Of a stretch of DNA of 64,000 bases, positions 53,338 to 62,827 are shown in pieces (position 1 is the stretch's first letter; the number at the start of each line of letters is the position of its first letter). The position numbers were made by a program, and so were the translations under genes. Source of the stretch: Roseiarcus sp963794155 (GTDB lineage: Bacteria; Pseudomonadota; Alphaproteobacteria; Rhizobiales; Beijerinckiaceae); NCBI GenBank assembly GCA_963794155.1, contig CAWCCX010000016.1, forward strand, positions 186,001 to 250,000, written 5' to 3'. Under the pieces are notes generated by a model, which was not told the origin of the DNA, did no database searches, and worked only from the letters and a program-made list of their open reading frames with translations.

Positions 53338-54603
53338 TTACTTCGCGGCGTTGATCGCCTTGTCGAGCTCGGTCACCGCGGCGTCCGAACTCTTGATCTC
53401 GCCGTGAAAGAACTTGGTCACGACGTCATGATAGGCGCCCGCGATCGCCGGAGGCTGCGCGTAGTTCTGCGCCATCGAGCCGACGAACTTGCCATCCGCG
53501 TTGGCGGCCTTCACATCGGCGATGCCCTTCTTGCCGCAGATATCGAAGGCGGTGTCCGGCACGTCCATGCGAGCCGGGACCGAACCCTTGACGACGTTGA
53601 ACGCCGACTGGAAGCTTGGGCTCATCGTCGCGTCTGCGAGGGCCAATTGCGCCCCTTTGCGATCGGCGGAAACGTCGAACATTGCGAACATGTCGGTGTT
53701 ATAGATCACCGAGCCGTCGGTGCCGGGGAAACGGTAGCAAAGGAAGTCTTTGCCTGCTTCCTTATTCGCCGCCTTGAATTCGCCCTTCGCCCAGTCGCCC
53801 ATCACCTGAACGAGCGCGTCGCCCTTGATGACCATGGCGGTGGCGAGGTTCCAGTCACGACCCGCGTAGTTGGGGTCGACGAAGTCGCGCAGCTTGGCCA
53901 GATTATCGAACGACTTCTTCATCGTGTCCGACTTCAGCGCCGACTCGTCGAGGTCGACGAAGGCCTTCTTGTAGAAGTCGGGTCCGCCGGTCGACATCAC
54001 GACCAAATCGAACATGGTCGCTTCCTGCCAAGGCTGTCCGCCAAGCGCCAGAGGGATCACTCCGGCCGCCTTGGCCTTGGCGAGCAGCGCAAGGAAGTCG
54101 TCGAAAGTCTTCGGCTCGGTCCCGCCGATCTTGTCCATCACGGATTTGTTGAGCCAGATCCAGTTGACGGAGTGGATGTTGACCGGGACCGCGTCCCACT
54201 TGCCATTCGTCGTGGTGAACTTCTGCAACGCCGTCGGAACGACTTTGGCCCAGCCTTCCTTGGTCGCGAGCGCGGTGATGTCGCCGAGCTTGCCGGCCTC
54301 GGCGTAGTCGACTGCATAATAGCCAAGGATTTGCGAAGCGGTCGGCGGATTGCCCGCCGCCACCATCGCCTTCAGCGCGGTCATCGCGCCCTCGCCGCCG
54401 CCGCCCGCGATCGGCACGTCCTTCCAGGTGTAACCTTCCTTCGCGAGATCCTGCTTGAGAACATTGAGCGCCGCCGCCTCGCCCCCCGATGTCCACCAAT
54501 GGAGCATCTGGACTTCTTTGTTGTCGGCAGCAGAAGCGCCGCCGGGGAGGCCAACGGCTCCAACGGCCATCGCGCTCGCCAAGAGAATTGAACGAACTTT
54601 CAT
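53338..54603 (-). CDS. Sugar ABC solute-binding protein (family 1)
   Basis: A 421-residue exported protein: signal peptide ending GGASA, then NKEVQMLHWWTSGGEAAALNVLKQDLAKEGYTW, the usual start of carbohydrate-binding proteins of the MalE/UgpB family. The fold is completed by KSFDNLAKLRDFVDPNYAG and ALVQVMGDWAKGEF. Its ligand is unknown; linked genes suggest a polyol or carbohydrate-derived acid. Confidence 0.92.
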   Translation of the reverse strand: MKVRSILLASAMAVGAVGLPGGASAADNKEVQMLHWWTSGGEAAALNVLKQDLAKEGYTWKDVPIAGGGGEGAMTALKAMVAAGNPPTASQILGYYAVDYAEAGKLGDITALATKEGWAKVVPTALQKFTTTNGKWDAVPVNIHSVNWIWLNKSVMDKIGGTEPKTFDDFLALLAKAKAAGVIPLALGGQPWQEATMFDLVVMSTGGPDFYKKAFVDLDESALKSDTMKKSFDNLAKLRDFVDPNYAGRDWNLATAMVIKGDALVQVMGDWAKGEFKAANKEAGKDFLCYRFPGTDGSVIYNTDMFAMFDVSADRKGAQLALADATMSPSFQSAFNVVKGSVPARMDVPDTAFDICGKKGIADVKAANADGKFVGSMAQNYAQPPAIAGAYHDVVTKFFHGEIKSSDAAVTELDKAINAAK

Positions 54604-54781
54604 TTCAGACCCTTCCTAAACGTACTCTCCCACCGGATGCGGTCCGGCGCCGTTCGCAGAAGCGATTCACACTTCCGATCCTTAGTTCCCGCGCCGTTCC
54701 GCGAGAGCAACCAGCTCGTGCGCGGACTGCTATGAACGGGGAACGTCTTTGCCTCGGTATACAGCGTTCATCAAGCTTATC

Positions 54782-55555
54782 CTATCGACCGAGAAAGCTC
54801 GGCGTCCGTTTTTCACGAAACGCGGCGACGCCTTCCGCGAGATCCTCAGTCGTCGCGGTCAGCGCGCCGGCCAGCCCTTCAATGGGAGCGTCGCGATCCT
54901 CGCCCTCTGCGAAATTGATCATCGCTTTGATCATCTGCACCGCCAATGGGCCCCGCTTGGCGATTTCCGCGGCGATGCCTTCAACGCGTGCGAGGCCATC
55001 GCCCTTCGCGGTCACCTCGTCGACCAGTCCGAGTGCGAGCCCCTCTTCCGCAGTAAACATTGCGCCCGCGAGCGCCATGCGCCGTACGACCGAGGGACCA
55101 AACCGACGCACGAGCCGTTGGGTGCCGGACCATCCGGGCGCCATGCCGAGCCCCGACTCGGGTAGGCCGAGCTTGATCCCGCTTTCGGCAACCCGGATGT
55201 CCGCGACCGCCGCGAGCTCCAGGCCGCCGCCGAACGCGTGACCGGTCAGCGCGGCGATCAGGGGGACGCGCAGCCGCGCGAGCGCTTCAAAAGCGCGATG
55301 TCCCGCGCGCGTCCAATCGCGCCACATCTCCAGCGCCGGGAGCCCGCCCCACGCGGCAATGTCGCCGCCGGCGCAAAAAGCCTTGCCCTCACCCGAGAGG
55401 ATGGCGACCCGCGCATCTCGCGAGGCTTCGATCATTCGGGCGGCTTCGGCCAGCGCGTCGACCATCGCGCGGTCGAGCGCATTCAGCTTGTCGGCCCGTT
55501 TCATCGTCAGACGCGCGAGCGGGCCTTCAAATGTAAGCTCGACGTAAGGGCTCAT
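54782..55555 (-). CDS. Enoyl-CoA hydratase/isomerase family
   Basis: A 257-residue crotonase: LARLTMKRADKLNALDRAMVDALAEA at the start, GEGKAFCAGGDIAAWGG (oxyanion region), ALTGHAFGGGLELAAVADIRVAES (second oxyanion glycine) and FRRFGP-like LVRRFGPSVVRRMAL. Both catalytic acids of true hydratases may be changed (AESGIKLGLPESGLG), so isomerase or another crotonase activity is possible. ATGA overlap with the CoA transferase. Confidence 0.9.
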   Translation of the reverse strand: MSPYVELTFEGPLARLTMKRADKLNALDRAMVDALAEAARMIEASRDARVAILSGEGKAFCAGGDIAAWGGLPALEMWRDWTRAGHRAFEALARLRVPLIAALTGHAFGGGLELAAVADIRVAESGIKLGLPESGLGMAPGWSGTQRLVRRFGPSVVRRMALAGAMFTAEEGLALGLVDEVTAKGDGLARVEGIAAEIAKRGPLAVQMIKAMINFAEGEDRDAPIEGLAGALTATTEDLAEGVAAFREKRTPSFLGR

Positions 55556-57153
55556 TGAAGCGGCTCCAGGGCCGGGCGCAGCTTGAGATTGATCGGTGCG
55601 GGATGAAACAGCACAGAGTCCATCTTCCGCAGCTCCGGAGCCACCCTGAGCGGGAACTCGGCCTGGGCAAGGACGTCGCGCTTCAGGTCGACGCCCGGAG
55701 CCAACTCGACAATTGTCACGCCTTCCGGCTCCAAGCGAAGGACGCAGCGTTCGGTGATGTAGAGAATTTCCTGATTCTGAGCGATCGCCCGAGGGCCCGA
55801 AAAGGAGATCTGCTCGACCGACTGAACGAGCTTCTTGACCTTGCCCTCCTTCGCAATCATCAGTGCGCCGTCGCTGACCTCGAGCTTGGCGCCGGCGGTG
55901 AAATAGCCGGAAAAAACAATCTTCCTTGCCCGCGCCGTGATGTCGACGAAGCCGCCCGCTCCCGCCGTGACGTGGGGCCGCACGCCGAGCTTGGACACGT
56001 TGACGGATCCGAGGCGATCGATCTGCAGGAACGACAGCAACGACATGTCGAAGCCCCCGCCCTGAAAGTAAGTGAACTGAGCGGGCGACGGCACGATCGC
56101 CTCGGCGTTGGAGGCGCAGCCGAACTGGAAATCGAGCAACGGCACGCCCCCCACGGCGCCCTGTTCGATGACCCAGGTCACGGCGCCGTGCCTGCCCTCC
56201 TCGATCAGGATCCGCGGCACGTTCGCGGAAATGCCGAAGCCGATATTGACCGCGTCGCCGTCGCGCAATTCCTGCGCCACCCGCCGGGCGATGACTTTGG
56301 CGATGTCGAACTTCGGCGTCTCGAAGGACGACAATGGGCGAAAGATTTCGCCCGAAATGGCGGGTTCGTAAGCCGTGTGCGTCGTCTGCAACTGATCCGG
56401 CGCGATTACGATGTAGTCGACGAGTATGCCGGGGACAACGACGTCATGGGGGCGCAGCGTCCCTGACGCGGCAAGCCGTTTGACCTGCGCGATCACAATT
56501 CCCCCGTTGTTGCGCACCGCAAGAGCTTGATCGAGCGGCCCAAGAATGCCCCCTTCATGCTCGTAGGAAAGATTTCCTCTTTCGTCAGCCGTCGTTGCGC
56601 GAATGATCGCTATTTGCGGGGTGATGGTCGGGAAGAACAACCAGTCGTCGCCGGCGAAGGTGACGCGCTCGACGATCGGCTCCGACGCCGCCTTTGCGTT
56701 CATGGCGCAGCCTTCGTGGACAGGATCGACGAACGTATCCATTCCCACTTTGGTCAGTACGCCTGGACGCTTTGCCGCCGCCTCACGGTGAATATCAAAC
56801 AGGATTCCCGACGGCACGTTGTAGGCCGGGATCGCATCGCCGGTGATCATGTTCCAAATTGCAGGCGGCTCGGCGGAAGACGGACCAGACGGGTAGGAGC
56901 CGGCCAAAACGCGGGCGAGACATCCCGGCTTCGCGAGATGATCCACGCCCTTGACGCCCCACATGTCGCCCGCTGCGATCGGATGGAGGGTCGTCAGGTT
57001 GCGTGGATGACCTTCGGCCTCGAACCGTTCTCCGATCGCGGCCAACATGGCGTCGGGGCAGCCCAGGGCTGAAGACGAGGAGACCGTGACGATCGCGCCA
57101 TCGGGGATGAGGCGAGCGGCGTCTGACGCGGAAATTACCTTTTGCCTGGTCAT
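55552..57153 (-). CDS. Acyl-CoA transferase (propionate/acetoacetate CoA-transferase-like)
   Basis: A 533-residue fused two-subunit CoA transferase of the PCT type: KVISASDAARLIPDGAIVTVSSS, HEGCAMNAKAASEP; the GAVTWVIEQGAVGGVPLLDFQFG segment holds the conserved E of the catalytic loop, and VNVSKLGVRPHVTAGAGGFVDI belongs to the second half. It would activate an organic acid with CoA. It overlaps the crotonase gene, and the Gfo/Idh/MocA gene lies 9 bp upstream. Confidence 0.9.
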   Translation of the reverse strand: MTRQKVISASDAARLIPDGAIVTVSSSSALGCPDAMLAAIGERFEAEGHPRNLTTLHPIAAGDMWGVKGVDHLAKPGCLARVLAGSYPSGPSSAEPPAIWNMITGDAIPAYNVPSGILFDIHREAAAKRPGVLTKVGMDTFVDPVHEGCAMNAKAASEPIVERVTFAGDDWLFFPTITPQIAIIRATTADERGNLSYEHEGGILGPLDQALAVRNNGGIVIAQVKRLAASGTLRPHDVVVPGILVDYIVIAPDQLQTTHTAYEPAISGEIFRPLSSFETPKFDIAKVIARRVAQELRDGDAVNIGFGISANVPRILIEEGRHGAVTWVIEQGAVGGVPLLDFQFGCASNAEAIVPSPAQFTYFQGGGFDMSLLSFLQIDRLGSVNVSKLGVRPHVTAGAGGFVDITARARKIVFSGYFTAGAKLEVSDGALMIAKEGKVKKLVQSVEQISFSGPRAIAQNQEILYITERCVLRLEPEGVTIVELAPGVDLKRDVLAQAEFPLRVAPELRKMDSVLFHPAPINLKLRPALEPLQ

Positions 57154-57161
57154 GGCTCGCC

Positions 57162-58169
57162 TCAGACGGCTAGATCAATTGCGGTCTCGGCGCCGGAGCG
57201 CGCCGCTTTAAGAGCCGAGATGGCGACGCTCAATGACTTGACCCCGTCTTCCCCGGTCGCAGACGGCGCGCCGCGTCCTTGGATAGCCTCCTGGAACAGA
57301 CGGATCGAACGCACGTACAGTTTTTCGTGATCAAGTTTCAGCGCTTCTTCGCCAGCGGAGGTCCGCAGCAAAACGTCCCCCTTCGGCGCCTGGGTCATAC
57401 AATCCTGGCCGATCAGCGATCCCGCGTCTCCGTGCACCTCGAACCCGGTCGTCGCATATTTGGTTGTGAATCCATCGTGGAATTGCGCGAGCAACCCGCT
57501 GGAAAAGCGGATGACGCCCATGGCGCCGTCCTCCAGGCCCGCCCGGCCCATGCCTCCATGCGAGGTCATCGCGATCACCGAGGCCGGTTCGTCGTCAAGC
57601 ACGAACCGCAGAGTGTCCGCGTCATGGACTGTAATGTCCAACATGACGCCTCCGCCCGCCTCCGGCCGGTCCAGTCGCCACCCCTGCAAATGGGCCGGCA
57701 AATAGACCGAGTGGAACACTCGGGCGAACAACGGCTTGCCAATTCGGCCCTCCTTGATCGCGGCGCGCATGGCGCGGTGAGTCGCAGCGTTGCGCAGGTG
57801 ATGGTTCGTGCCCATGGCCACGCCCCGCTTGCGGCATTCGGCGACCATCGCGCGGGCGTCGACAAGCGTCAGCGCCAAAGGTTTCTCGCAAAGCACGTGC
57901 TTCCCGGCGGCGGCCGCCGCGAAGACCTGGTCGCGATGCAGTTCGTTCGTCGTCGATATGTAGACAGCGTCGATTTCCTTTGACGCGACAAGGCCCGCAA
58001 GGCTCGTCGTCGCATGCCCGATCCCGTGGTCGCGCGCGTATTTTGCGGCGCGGTCGGCGTTCGTGCTCATGACGGAAACGACTTCGCCTCCATTGGCTCT
58101 GATCGCGCCGATCATATGCTCCGCCGCAATCGTGCTGGCTCCGATCAGTCCCCAACGGAGTTTCGTCAT
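57162..58169 (-). CDS. Gfo/Idh/MocA-family dehydrogenase
   Basis: A 335-residue NAD(P)-dependent dehydrogenase: Rossmann motif LRWGLIGASTIAAEHMIGAI, the EKPLALTLVDARAMVAE signature (CEKP at about residue 95) with catalytic lysine, and GWRLDRPEAGGGVMLDITVHDADTLRFVL, the usual aspartate and histidine. Substrates of the family are sugars or polyols. ATGA overlap with lacI. Confidence 0.92.
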   Translation of the reverse strand: MTKLRWGLIGASTIAAEHMIGAIRANGGEVVSVMSTNADRAAKYARDHGIGHATTSLAGLVASKEIDAVYISTTNELHRDQVFAAAAAGKHVLCEKPLALTLVDARAMVAECRKRGVAMGTNHHLRNAATHRAMRAAIKEGRIGKPLFARVFHSVYLPAHLQGWRLDRPEAGGGVMLDITVHDADTLRFVLDDEPASVIAMTSHGGMGRAGLEDGAMGVIRFSSGLLAQFHDGFTTKYATTGFEVHGDAGSLIGQDCMTQAPKGDVLLRTSAGEEALKLDHEKLYVRSIRLFQEAIQGRGAPSATGEDGVKSLSVAISALKAARSGAETAIDLAV

Positions 58170-59233
58170 GCGTGCGCTTCCATCCTATTGGCGTTCGCAG
58201 CGCCGCACGACGCGCGGATGACCAAAGCCGTCGGGCTCAGAACTGTTTCCGGTTCAAAGTCGCCGCTGGCGAGTTGACGCATCAGTAGCTGCGCCGCCCG
58301 AGAGCCGAGATTGCGGCCATTGACTGCAACACTGGTCAATGCAGGCAGCGTATATTTGGCCTCTTCGATGTCGTCGAAGCCGATCACCGCGAAGTCGCGG
58401 CCAACCGGGATACCCGCCTCTGTGAACGCGCGTACAAGCCCGATTGCGACAACATCGTTGTAACAAAGGGCGGCGGTCGCGGGCATGGGCAGGTTAAGCA
58501 ACTGTGGCGCCGCCGACCCGCCGCCTGAGTAGTTGGTCATCGTCTCGATGACCAACGACGCCTCGAACGGAATTGCAGCCTCATGCAAGGCAAGGCGATA
58601 GCCGGCGAGACGTTCGTCGCGAACGACCATCGACGTCAGGCCGCCGACGAACGCGATCCGCCTGTGTCCAGCCGCTATGAGGTGAGCAGTCGCTTTGCGA
58701 GCGCCCTCCTTGTTCTCCGGCGACACGATGGACGCCTTGAGGCCGGGAAGACGACGCATCACCTGTACGACCGGCATGCCAGCGATGAGGGTTTTCAATT
58801 CGTCAGGCGATGAACCGATCGCGGGCGCCAGCACCAGCCCAGCGGCGCCATGCTCGCGCATCGAGCGGATCACTTGCTGTTGCCGGACCGGGTTCTCGCC
58901 CGTATTGGCGATAAACGGGATATACGCGCCGCCTTGACAGGCCTCTTCGATGCCGATCGCCAGCTCGACATAGAACGGGTTCGACAGGTCGTTGATGACC
59001 ATGCCGAGCACCCCCGATTTTGCGCCCCGCAACGTCGCCGCGCCGCGGTGGTAGATATAGCCCAGCTCCGTCATCGCATGTGAGACACGCTCTCGGGTCG
59101 CCTCGGCGACCAGCGCGCTGCCGCCAAGCACCAACGAGACCGTTGACTTCGACACGCCAGCGCGACGCGCAACGTCGACGATGGTCGCGCGACCCTCGCC
59201 ACTCTCCATTTGCCTATGCGCTTCGTCGTTCAT
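58166..59233 (-). CDS. LacI-family transcriptional regulator
   Basis: A 355-residue regulator: the helix-turn-helix ATIVDVARRAGVSKSTVSLVLGG, hinge helix, then a periplasmic-binding-like ligand domain (SGVLGMVINDLSNPFYVELAIGIEEA, IGFDDIEEAKYTLPALTSVAVNG). It heads the minus-strand catabolic genes and is divergent from the FAD oxidoreductase. The ATG at 59233 is preferred; a TTG nine bases earlier also fits. Confidence 0.93.
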   Translation of the reverse strand: MNDEAHRQMESGEGRATIVDVARRAGVSKSTVSLVLGGSALVAEATRERVSHAMTELGYIYHRGAATLRGAKSGVLGMVINDLSNPFYVELAIGIEEACQGGAYIPFIANTGENPVRQQQVIRSMREHGAAGLVLAPAIGSSPDELKTLIAGMPVVQVMRRLPGLKASIVSPENKEGARKATAHLIAAGHRRIAFVGGLTSMVVRDERLAGYRLALHEAAIPFEASLVIETMTNYSGGGSAAPQLLNLPMPATAALCYNDVVAIGLVRAFTEAGIPVGRDFAVIGFDDIEEAKYTLPALTSVAVNGRNLGSRAAQLLMRQLASGDFEPETVLSPTALVIRASCGAANANRMEAHA

Positions 59234-59253
59234 CAATTTCAACTAGGCGAGAA

Positions 59254-59267
59254 TTGGCACGTTCCAA
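59254..59267. promoter_or_regulatory. Candidate LacI operator 1
   Basis: TTGGCACGTTCCAA, palindromic except positions 5 and 10, with the central CG typical of LacI-family operators. It lies 20 bp upstream of lacI, suggesting autoregulation. Confidence 0.65.
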
Positions 59268-59337
59268 AGCCATCTGCAAACTCTCAGCCGAGAAAACCGC
59301 GAATATCCTCGGCATTCGTCGCCTCTTGGCGTCTAAT

Positions 59338-59351
59338 TTGGAACGTGCTAA
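59338..59351. promoter_or_regulatory. Candidate LacI operator 2
   Basis: TTGGAACGTGCTAA, a second copy of the same motif in near-inverse form, centre 84 bp from operator 1, located just upstream of the divergent FAD oxidoreductase. A half site TTGGCAC follows at 59368-59374. Confidence 0.65.
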
Positions 59352-59405
59352 GTCTGAATAGCCGATTTTGGCACTTTGGTCAATTCCCAATTCAGGGGAG
59401 AGCTC

Positions 59406-61479
59406 TTGAGTCCGACGATCCCCCAGACAATCCTCGACCGATTGACTGATGTCGCAATGCCCAAGCTCGCGAACGAACGGCCGCCGCACGAGTTTATCAC
59501 TGCGCTCGGTTTGACATTGCCCGTGCGACGATGTCGCGCGCTGGTGCTTGGGAGCGGCGCGGCCGGGCTACGGGCCGCTGTCGAGTTGAAGCGCCACGAC
59601 ATCGATGTCGCGATTGCGTCGCAGAGCGCATTCGGCGGCACATCAGCCTGCTCCGGATCGGACAAACAGACGCTGCACACGGCCAACTCTTCGGATCGAG
59701 GCGACGACTTTCGCGCCATGGCTGACGCGCTGGGCGCTGGCGGCGCGATGGACGAAGACGCCGCCTATGTCGAAGCCGTGGGGTCGGCTCGGGCGCTGTC
59801 GTCGCTGCAATACCTGGGATTGCCGATACCGCAGGACCCGCTGGGCGGAGTATTGCGCTATCAAACCGACCACGACGAAGTAGGCCGCGCAACGAGTTGC
59901 GGCCCGCGGACATCGCGCTTGATGGTGAAGGTCCTCGCCGAGGAAGCGCTCCGGCTGGGCGTTCCCATCATCAACCACACGACCGCGGTGCGCCTGCTCG
60001 TTGATCCGGGCTCGCCCCGTCGCCCGGCCGGAGTTCTGGCAATTCGTCCGAAGTGCCGCGCCGACGACAATCCTCTCGGTCTAACCGTGTTCTTTTGCGA
60101 TTTCCTGGTGATCGCGAGCGGAGGACCGGGCGAACTCTATCGAGATAGCGTGTACCCGCGGCATTGCTTCGGCTCCTTGGGTCTTGCTCTCGAGGCGGGT
60201 CTCGAAGCGGTGAACCTGACAGAGAGCCAGTTCGGCATCGGGACGTCGCGAGAACGCTTTCCCTGGAATTTGTCCGGCACCTATGTGCAGTGCATGCCAT
60301 ACGTGTATTCGCTGGATTCTCGCGGTCGAGAGCACAATTTTCTCGGCGACTATTACCGAACCACGCGTGAGCTCGCCTCGAACGTTTTCCGGAAAGGTTA
60401 TCAGTGGCCCTTCCACGCGACACGCATGCTCGACTTCGGCTCGAGCCTCTTCGACCTCGCGGTGTTTCGAGAATCTCAGGCGGGGCGAAAGGTGTTCATG
60501 GATTTCAATCGAAATCCGCTCGCGGTTCCCGGAGATGCCGAATTCGATCTCGAACGGCTCGACGCGGATGTGCACGCCTACCTCAAGAACTCCGGCGCCC
60601 TACTCGAAAAGCCTCTGGATCGCCTTCGCAAAATGAACCCTTTGTCGATCGAACTCTACAAGCGCTACAAATACGACATCACGCGGAAGCCGTTGGAATT
60701 CGCAATCAACAACCAGCACATGAATGGCGGGCTCGCTGTCGACACATGGGGACAAACGAGCCTCGAAGGATGCTATGCGGTCGGCGAAGCTGCGGGAACC
60801 CATGGCGTCACCCGTCCCGGCGGCGCGGCGCTGAACGCCGGCCAGGTTTTCGGTACGCGCTGCGCCGAACATATCGCTTCGCGCCGAGAGGTCGAAGTCG
60901 CTCGTTCGTCCGAGCGCGAACTGGTGGTTGGCGCGCTCAGCCGAATCCTCGACGTTCTTCGACCCGGCGGCTCGATGACCGTCGCTGCGATCAAGACTGA
61001 AGTTCAGGCCCGAATGAGCGACCACGCCGGGATCGTCTGCAATGCCGGTGACGTAAGGAAGGCGCTTGCCGGCGCCCAGGCCCTCAATGACGCGATTTCG
61101 AAAGCGCCGGGTCGCTTACGAGGGAGCATATGAGGCCGCAAGGGCGTTACAATGGCGGCAAATGGCGATCGTGTCCGAGGCGGTGCTCGCAGCGCTCGCG
61201 TTCTACATCGATCGCGGAGGCGGGAGTTGCGGCGCGCGCGCCGTTTGCGGTCCGGAAGGAGAGCGTATTCCGCTCGCCCGGACCGGGCCGCTCGACGACT
61301 TCCGGTTCCTCCCCGAGCGCGCTGAAGACCGAAACGAACAGATCCTGATTCGCCTCGACGACGGGCATTTCGTCATTCGGACGCGGGCGGTGCGCGCTCG
61401 CGACCGCGAGCGCCGCCCATTCTTCGAGCGCGATTGGCCGGACTTCCTGACCGGGGCAATCTTCCAAACCGCAGACTGA
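59406..61479 (+). pseudogene. FAD-dependent oxidoreductase (fumarate reductase-like), frameshifted
   Basis: The main frame encodes a flavoprotein with CRALVLGSGAAGLRAAVELK (FAD site), GGTSACSGSDKQT and the C-terminal flavin segment WGQTSLEGCYAVGEAAGTHG, ending GRLRGSI at 61133. The next frame (to 61479) continues with YEAARALQWRQMAIVSEAVLAALAFY and FFERDWPDFLTG, the C-terminal domain usually found on the same protein. A one-base shift near 61110-61130 joins them to about 690 residues. Start TTG at 59406 has GGGGAG 6 bases upstream; an ATG at 59457 is an alternative. Probably regulated by the LacI protein. Confidence 0.82.
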
Positions 61480-61732
61480 TCGCGATTGGAGCCGCCGTGA
61501 GCATGCTAAAAATTGCGCAACCGGAATGCGCTAGGCATTGGCGAAGCGGTGCTCGAATTCGCGTCCGTCCGCAAAGGCCTCTGGCGAGCAGCCCGCGCTA
61601 CTCGATCGCCAGGATTTCGATCTCGCGGTCGCCGAGGACAAGGTGATCGCCCGCCAACTTGCCGATCAGAGCGCGCAAACCCGATGGATCTCTACGCAGG
61701 AACTGAATCACCCTCTCTCACGAATATTCCGA

Positions 61733-62377
61733 CTACCGCCCTTTGCCCTTTGGGCGAGACGGCTTTCCAGACCGCTTGATTCCGAAAGATGCAATTACCG
61801 CTTCGCTCGTCCGCACGAAATTTGCGCTCGGGCCTCCGGTTCCGACGCTGCGGCGGCTGACCCGCGCGCCCTCGATGAGAAGGACGAGCGCATCGGCCAC
61901 CAGATCCGGCTGCGACGCGCCGGCGGCCTGACATAGTCTCGCCAGACGGTCCCGCTGCCGGACCTTGAAGTCTTCGATCACCCTGAGCCCGGGATGACCC
62001 TGCTCGGTCAATTCGACCGCAGCGTTGGCAAGATCGCAGCCGCGCTCGTCCTCGGCGATAAATTTCGCCGCCTTCTCGACGAAACCGTAAAGCTGGCCGG
62101 CCGGATCGTTCGGGCTTTCGGCTTCTATCTCGGCCCAAACCTCGTCGGATTTCTTTCCTTTGTAGTTCAGGTATTCGAGAATCAAGTCGTCCTTCGAGCC
62201 GAAGTGACGATAGAGGGTCATTTTGTTGGTGCCTGCGGCCTCGGCGATGGCGTCGACGCCGACCCCGCGAATGCCATGACGATGGAACAGATCCTCCGCG
62301 GAAGCGACGATGCGCTCGCGCGGTCGCTGTACGCGAGCGTGCGCGCCTGGCTCCTGTTGTGAATTTTCTTTCGCCAT
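61733..62377 (-). CDS. TetR-family transcriptional regulator
   Basis: A 214-residue TetR regulator: RERIVASAEDLFHRHGIRGVGVDAIAEAAGTNKMTLYRHFGSKDDLI is the DNA-binding domain; the ligand domain is variable (CDLANAAVELTEQGHPGLRVIEDFKV). Divergent from the small protein and RND pump genes, which it may regulate. The 250 bp between its stop and the FAD oxidoreductase hold no recognised gene. Confidence 0.9.
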   Translation of the reverse strand: MAKENSQQEPGAHARVQRPRERIVASAEDLFHRHGIRGVGVDAIAEAAGTNKMTLYRHFGSKDDLILEYLNYKGKKSDEVWAEIEAESPNDPAGQLYGFVEKAAKFIAEDERGCDLANAAVELTEQGHPGLRVIEDFKVRQRDRLARLCQAAGASQPDLVADALVLLIEGARVSRRSVGTGGPSANFVRTSEAVIASFGIKRSGKPSRPKGKGR

Positions 62378-62395
62378 GGGCCTTGACCGGAATGT

Positions 62396-62432
62396 TACCG
62401 ATCGGTATCTAGTGATGTTACTAGGGAGTAAC
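62396..62432. promoter_or_regulatory. Candidate TetR operators
   Basis: A perfect 12-bp palindrome TACCGATCGGTA (62396-62407) and an inverted repeat GTTACT-AGGG-AGTAAC (62417-62432) sit 19 and 40 bp upstream of the tetR start and before the divergent genes; both fit a TetR-type dimer. Confidence 0.55.
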
Positions 62433-62509
62433 ACCCCCCGGCTAGGGAAGTCAACATCTGTATCGTCGGAGGGGCGTCCGATCCTGATCGCGCAATGAAA
62501 GGAAGCGCC

Positions 62510-62803
62510 ATGTCGCTTAACTACCGTCCGACGATTGACGAACTCTTGGCGGATTCGTCGATCCGGACAGTCATGCGCGCCGACCATGTCGAGCCGCACG
62601 CGCTGAGGTCGCTGCTGCATGGCGTCGCCGGCCGAATCCGTGGCGCCGCGGGTCCTGAGCGCGCTTCGCAGCGCCCAGCCGTCGTTTTCGTGGGCTCGCC
62701 CAATGACCGGCGGACGGCGTTCCGCGGCGGGAATGAGCCCTCCGCCGGCCGCCTGCGGGCGCGCGTTGGCGGCTCCGGTTGCGGATCAGCGGTTTGCTGC
62801 TAG
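62510..62803 (+). CDS. Small hypothetical protein
   Basis: A 97-residue protein starting MSLNYRPTIDELLADSSIRT, VMRADHVEPHALRSLLHG, similar to short conserved alphaproteobacterial proteins as I remember them. After about residue 45 the sequence becomes Arg/Gly/Ser-rich and looks less coding, so the true protein may be shorter or frameshifted. GGAAG precedes the ATG. Function unknown. Confidence 0.5.
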   Translation: MSLNYRPTIDELLADSSIRTVMRADHVEPHALRSLLHGVAGRIRGAAGPERASQRPAVVFVGSPNDRRTAFRGGNEPSAGRLRARVGGSGCGSAVCC

Positions 62804-62827
62804 CGCTTCGCCAGTGAAGATGCGCTG

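Noticed and set aside
61480..61732. A 37-codon minus-strand frame (MIQFLRRDPSGLRALIGK...) after the TetR gene
   Set aside because: Coding-like, but too short, with no placed ribosome site and no family recognised.
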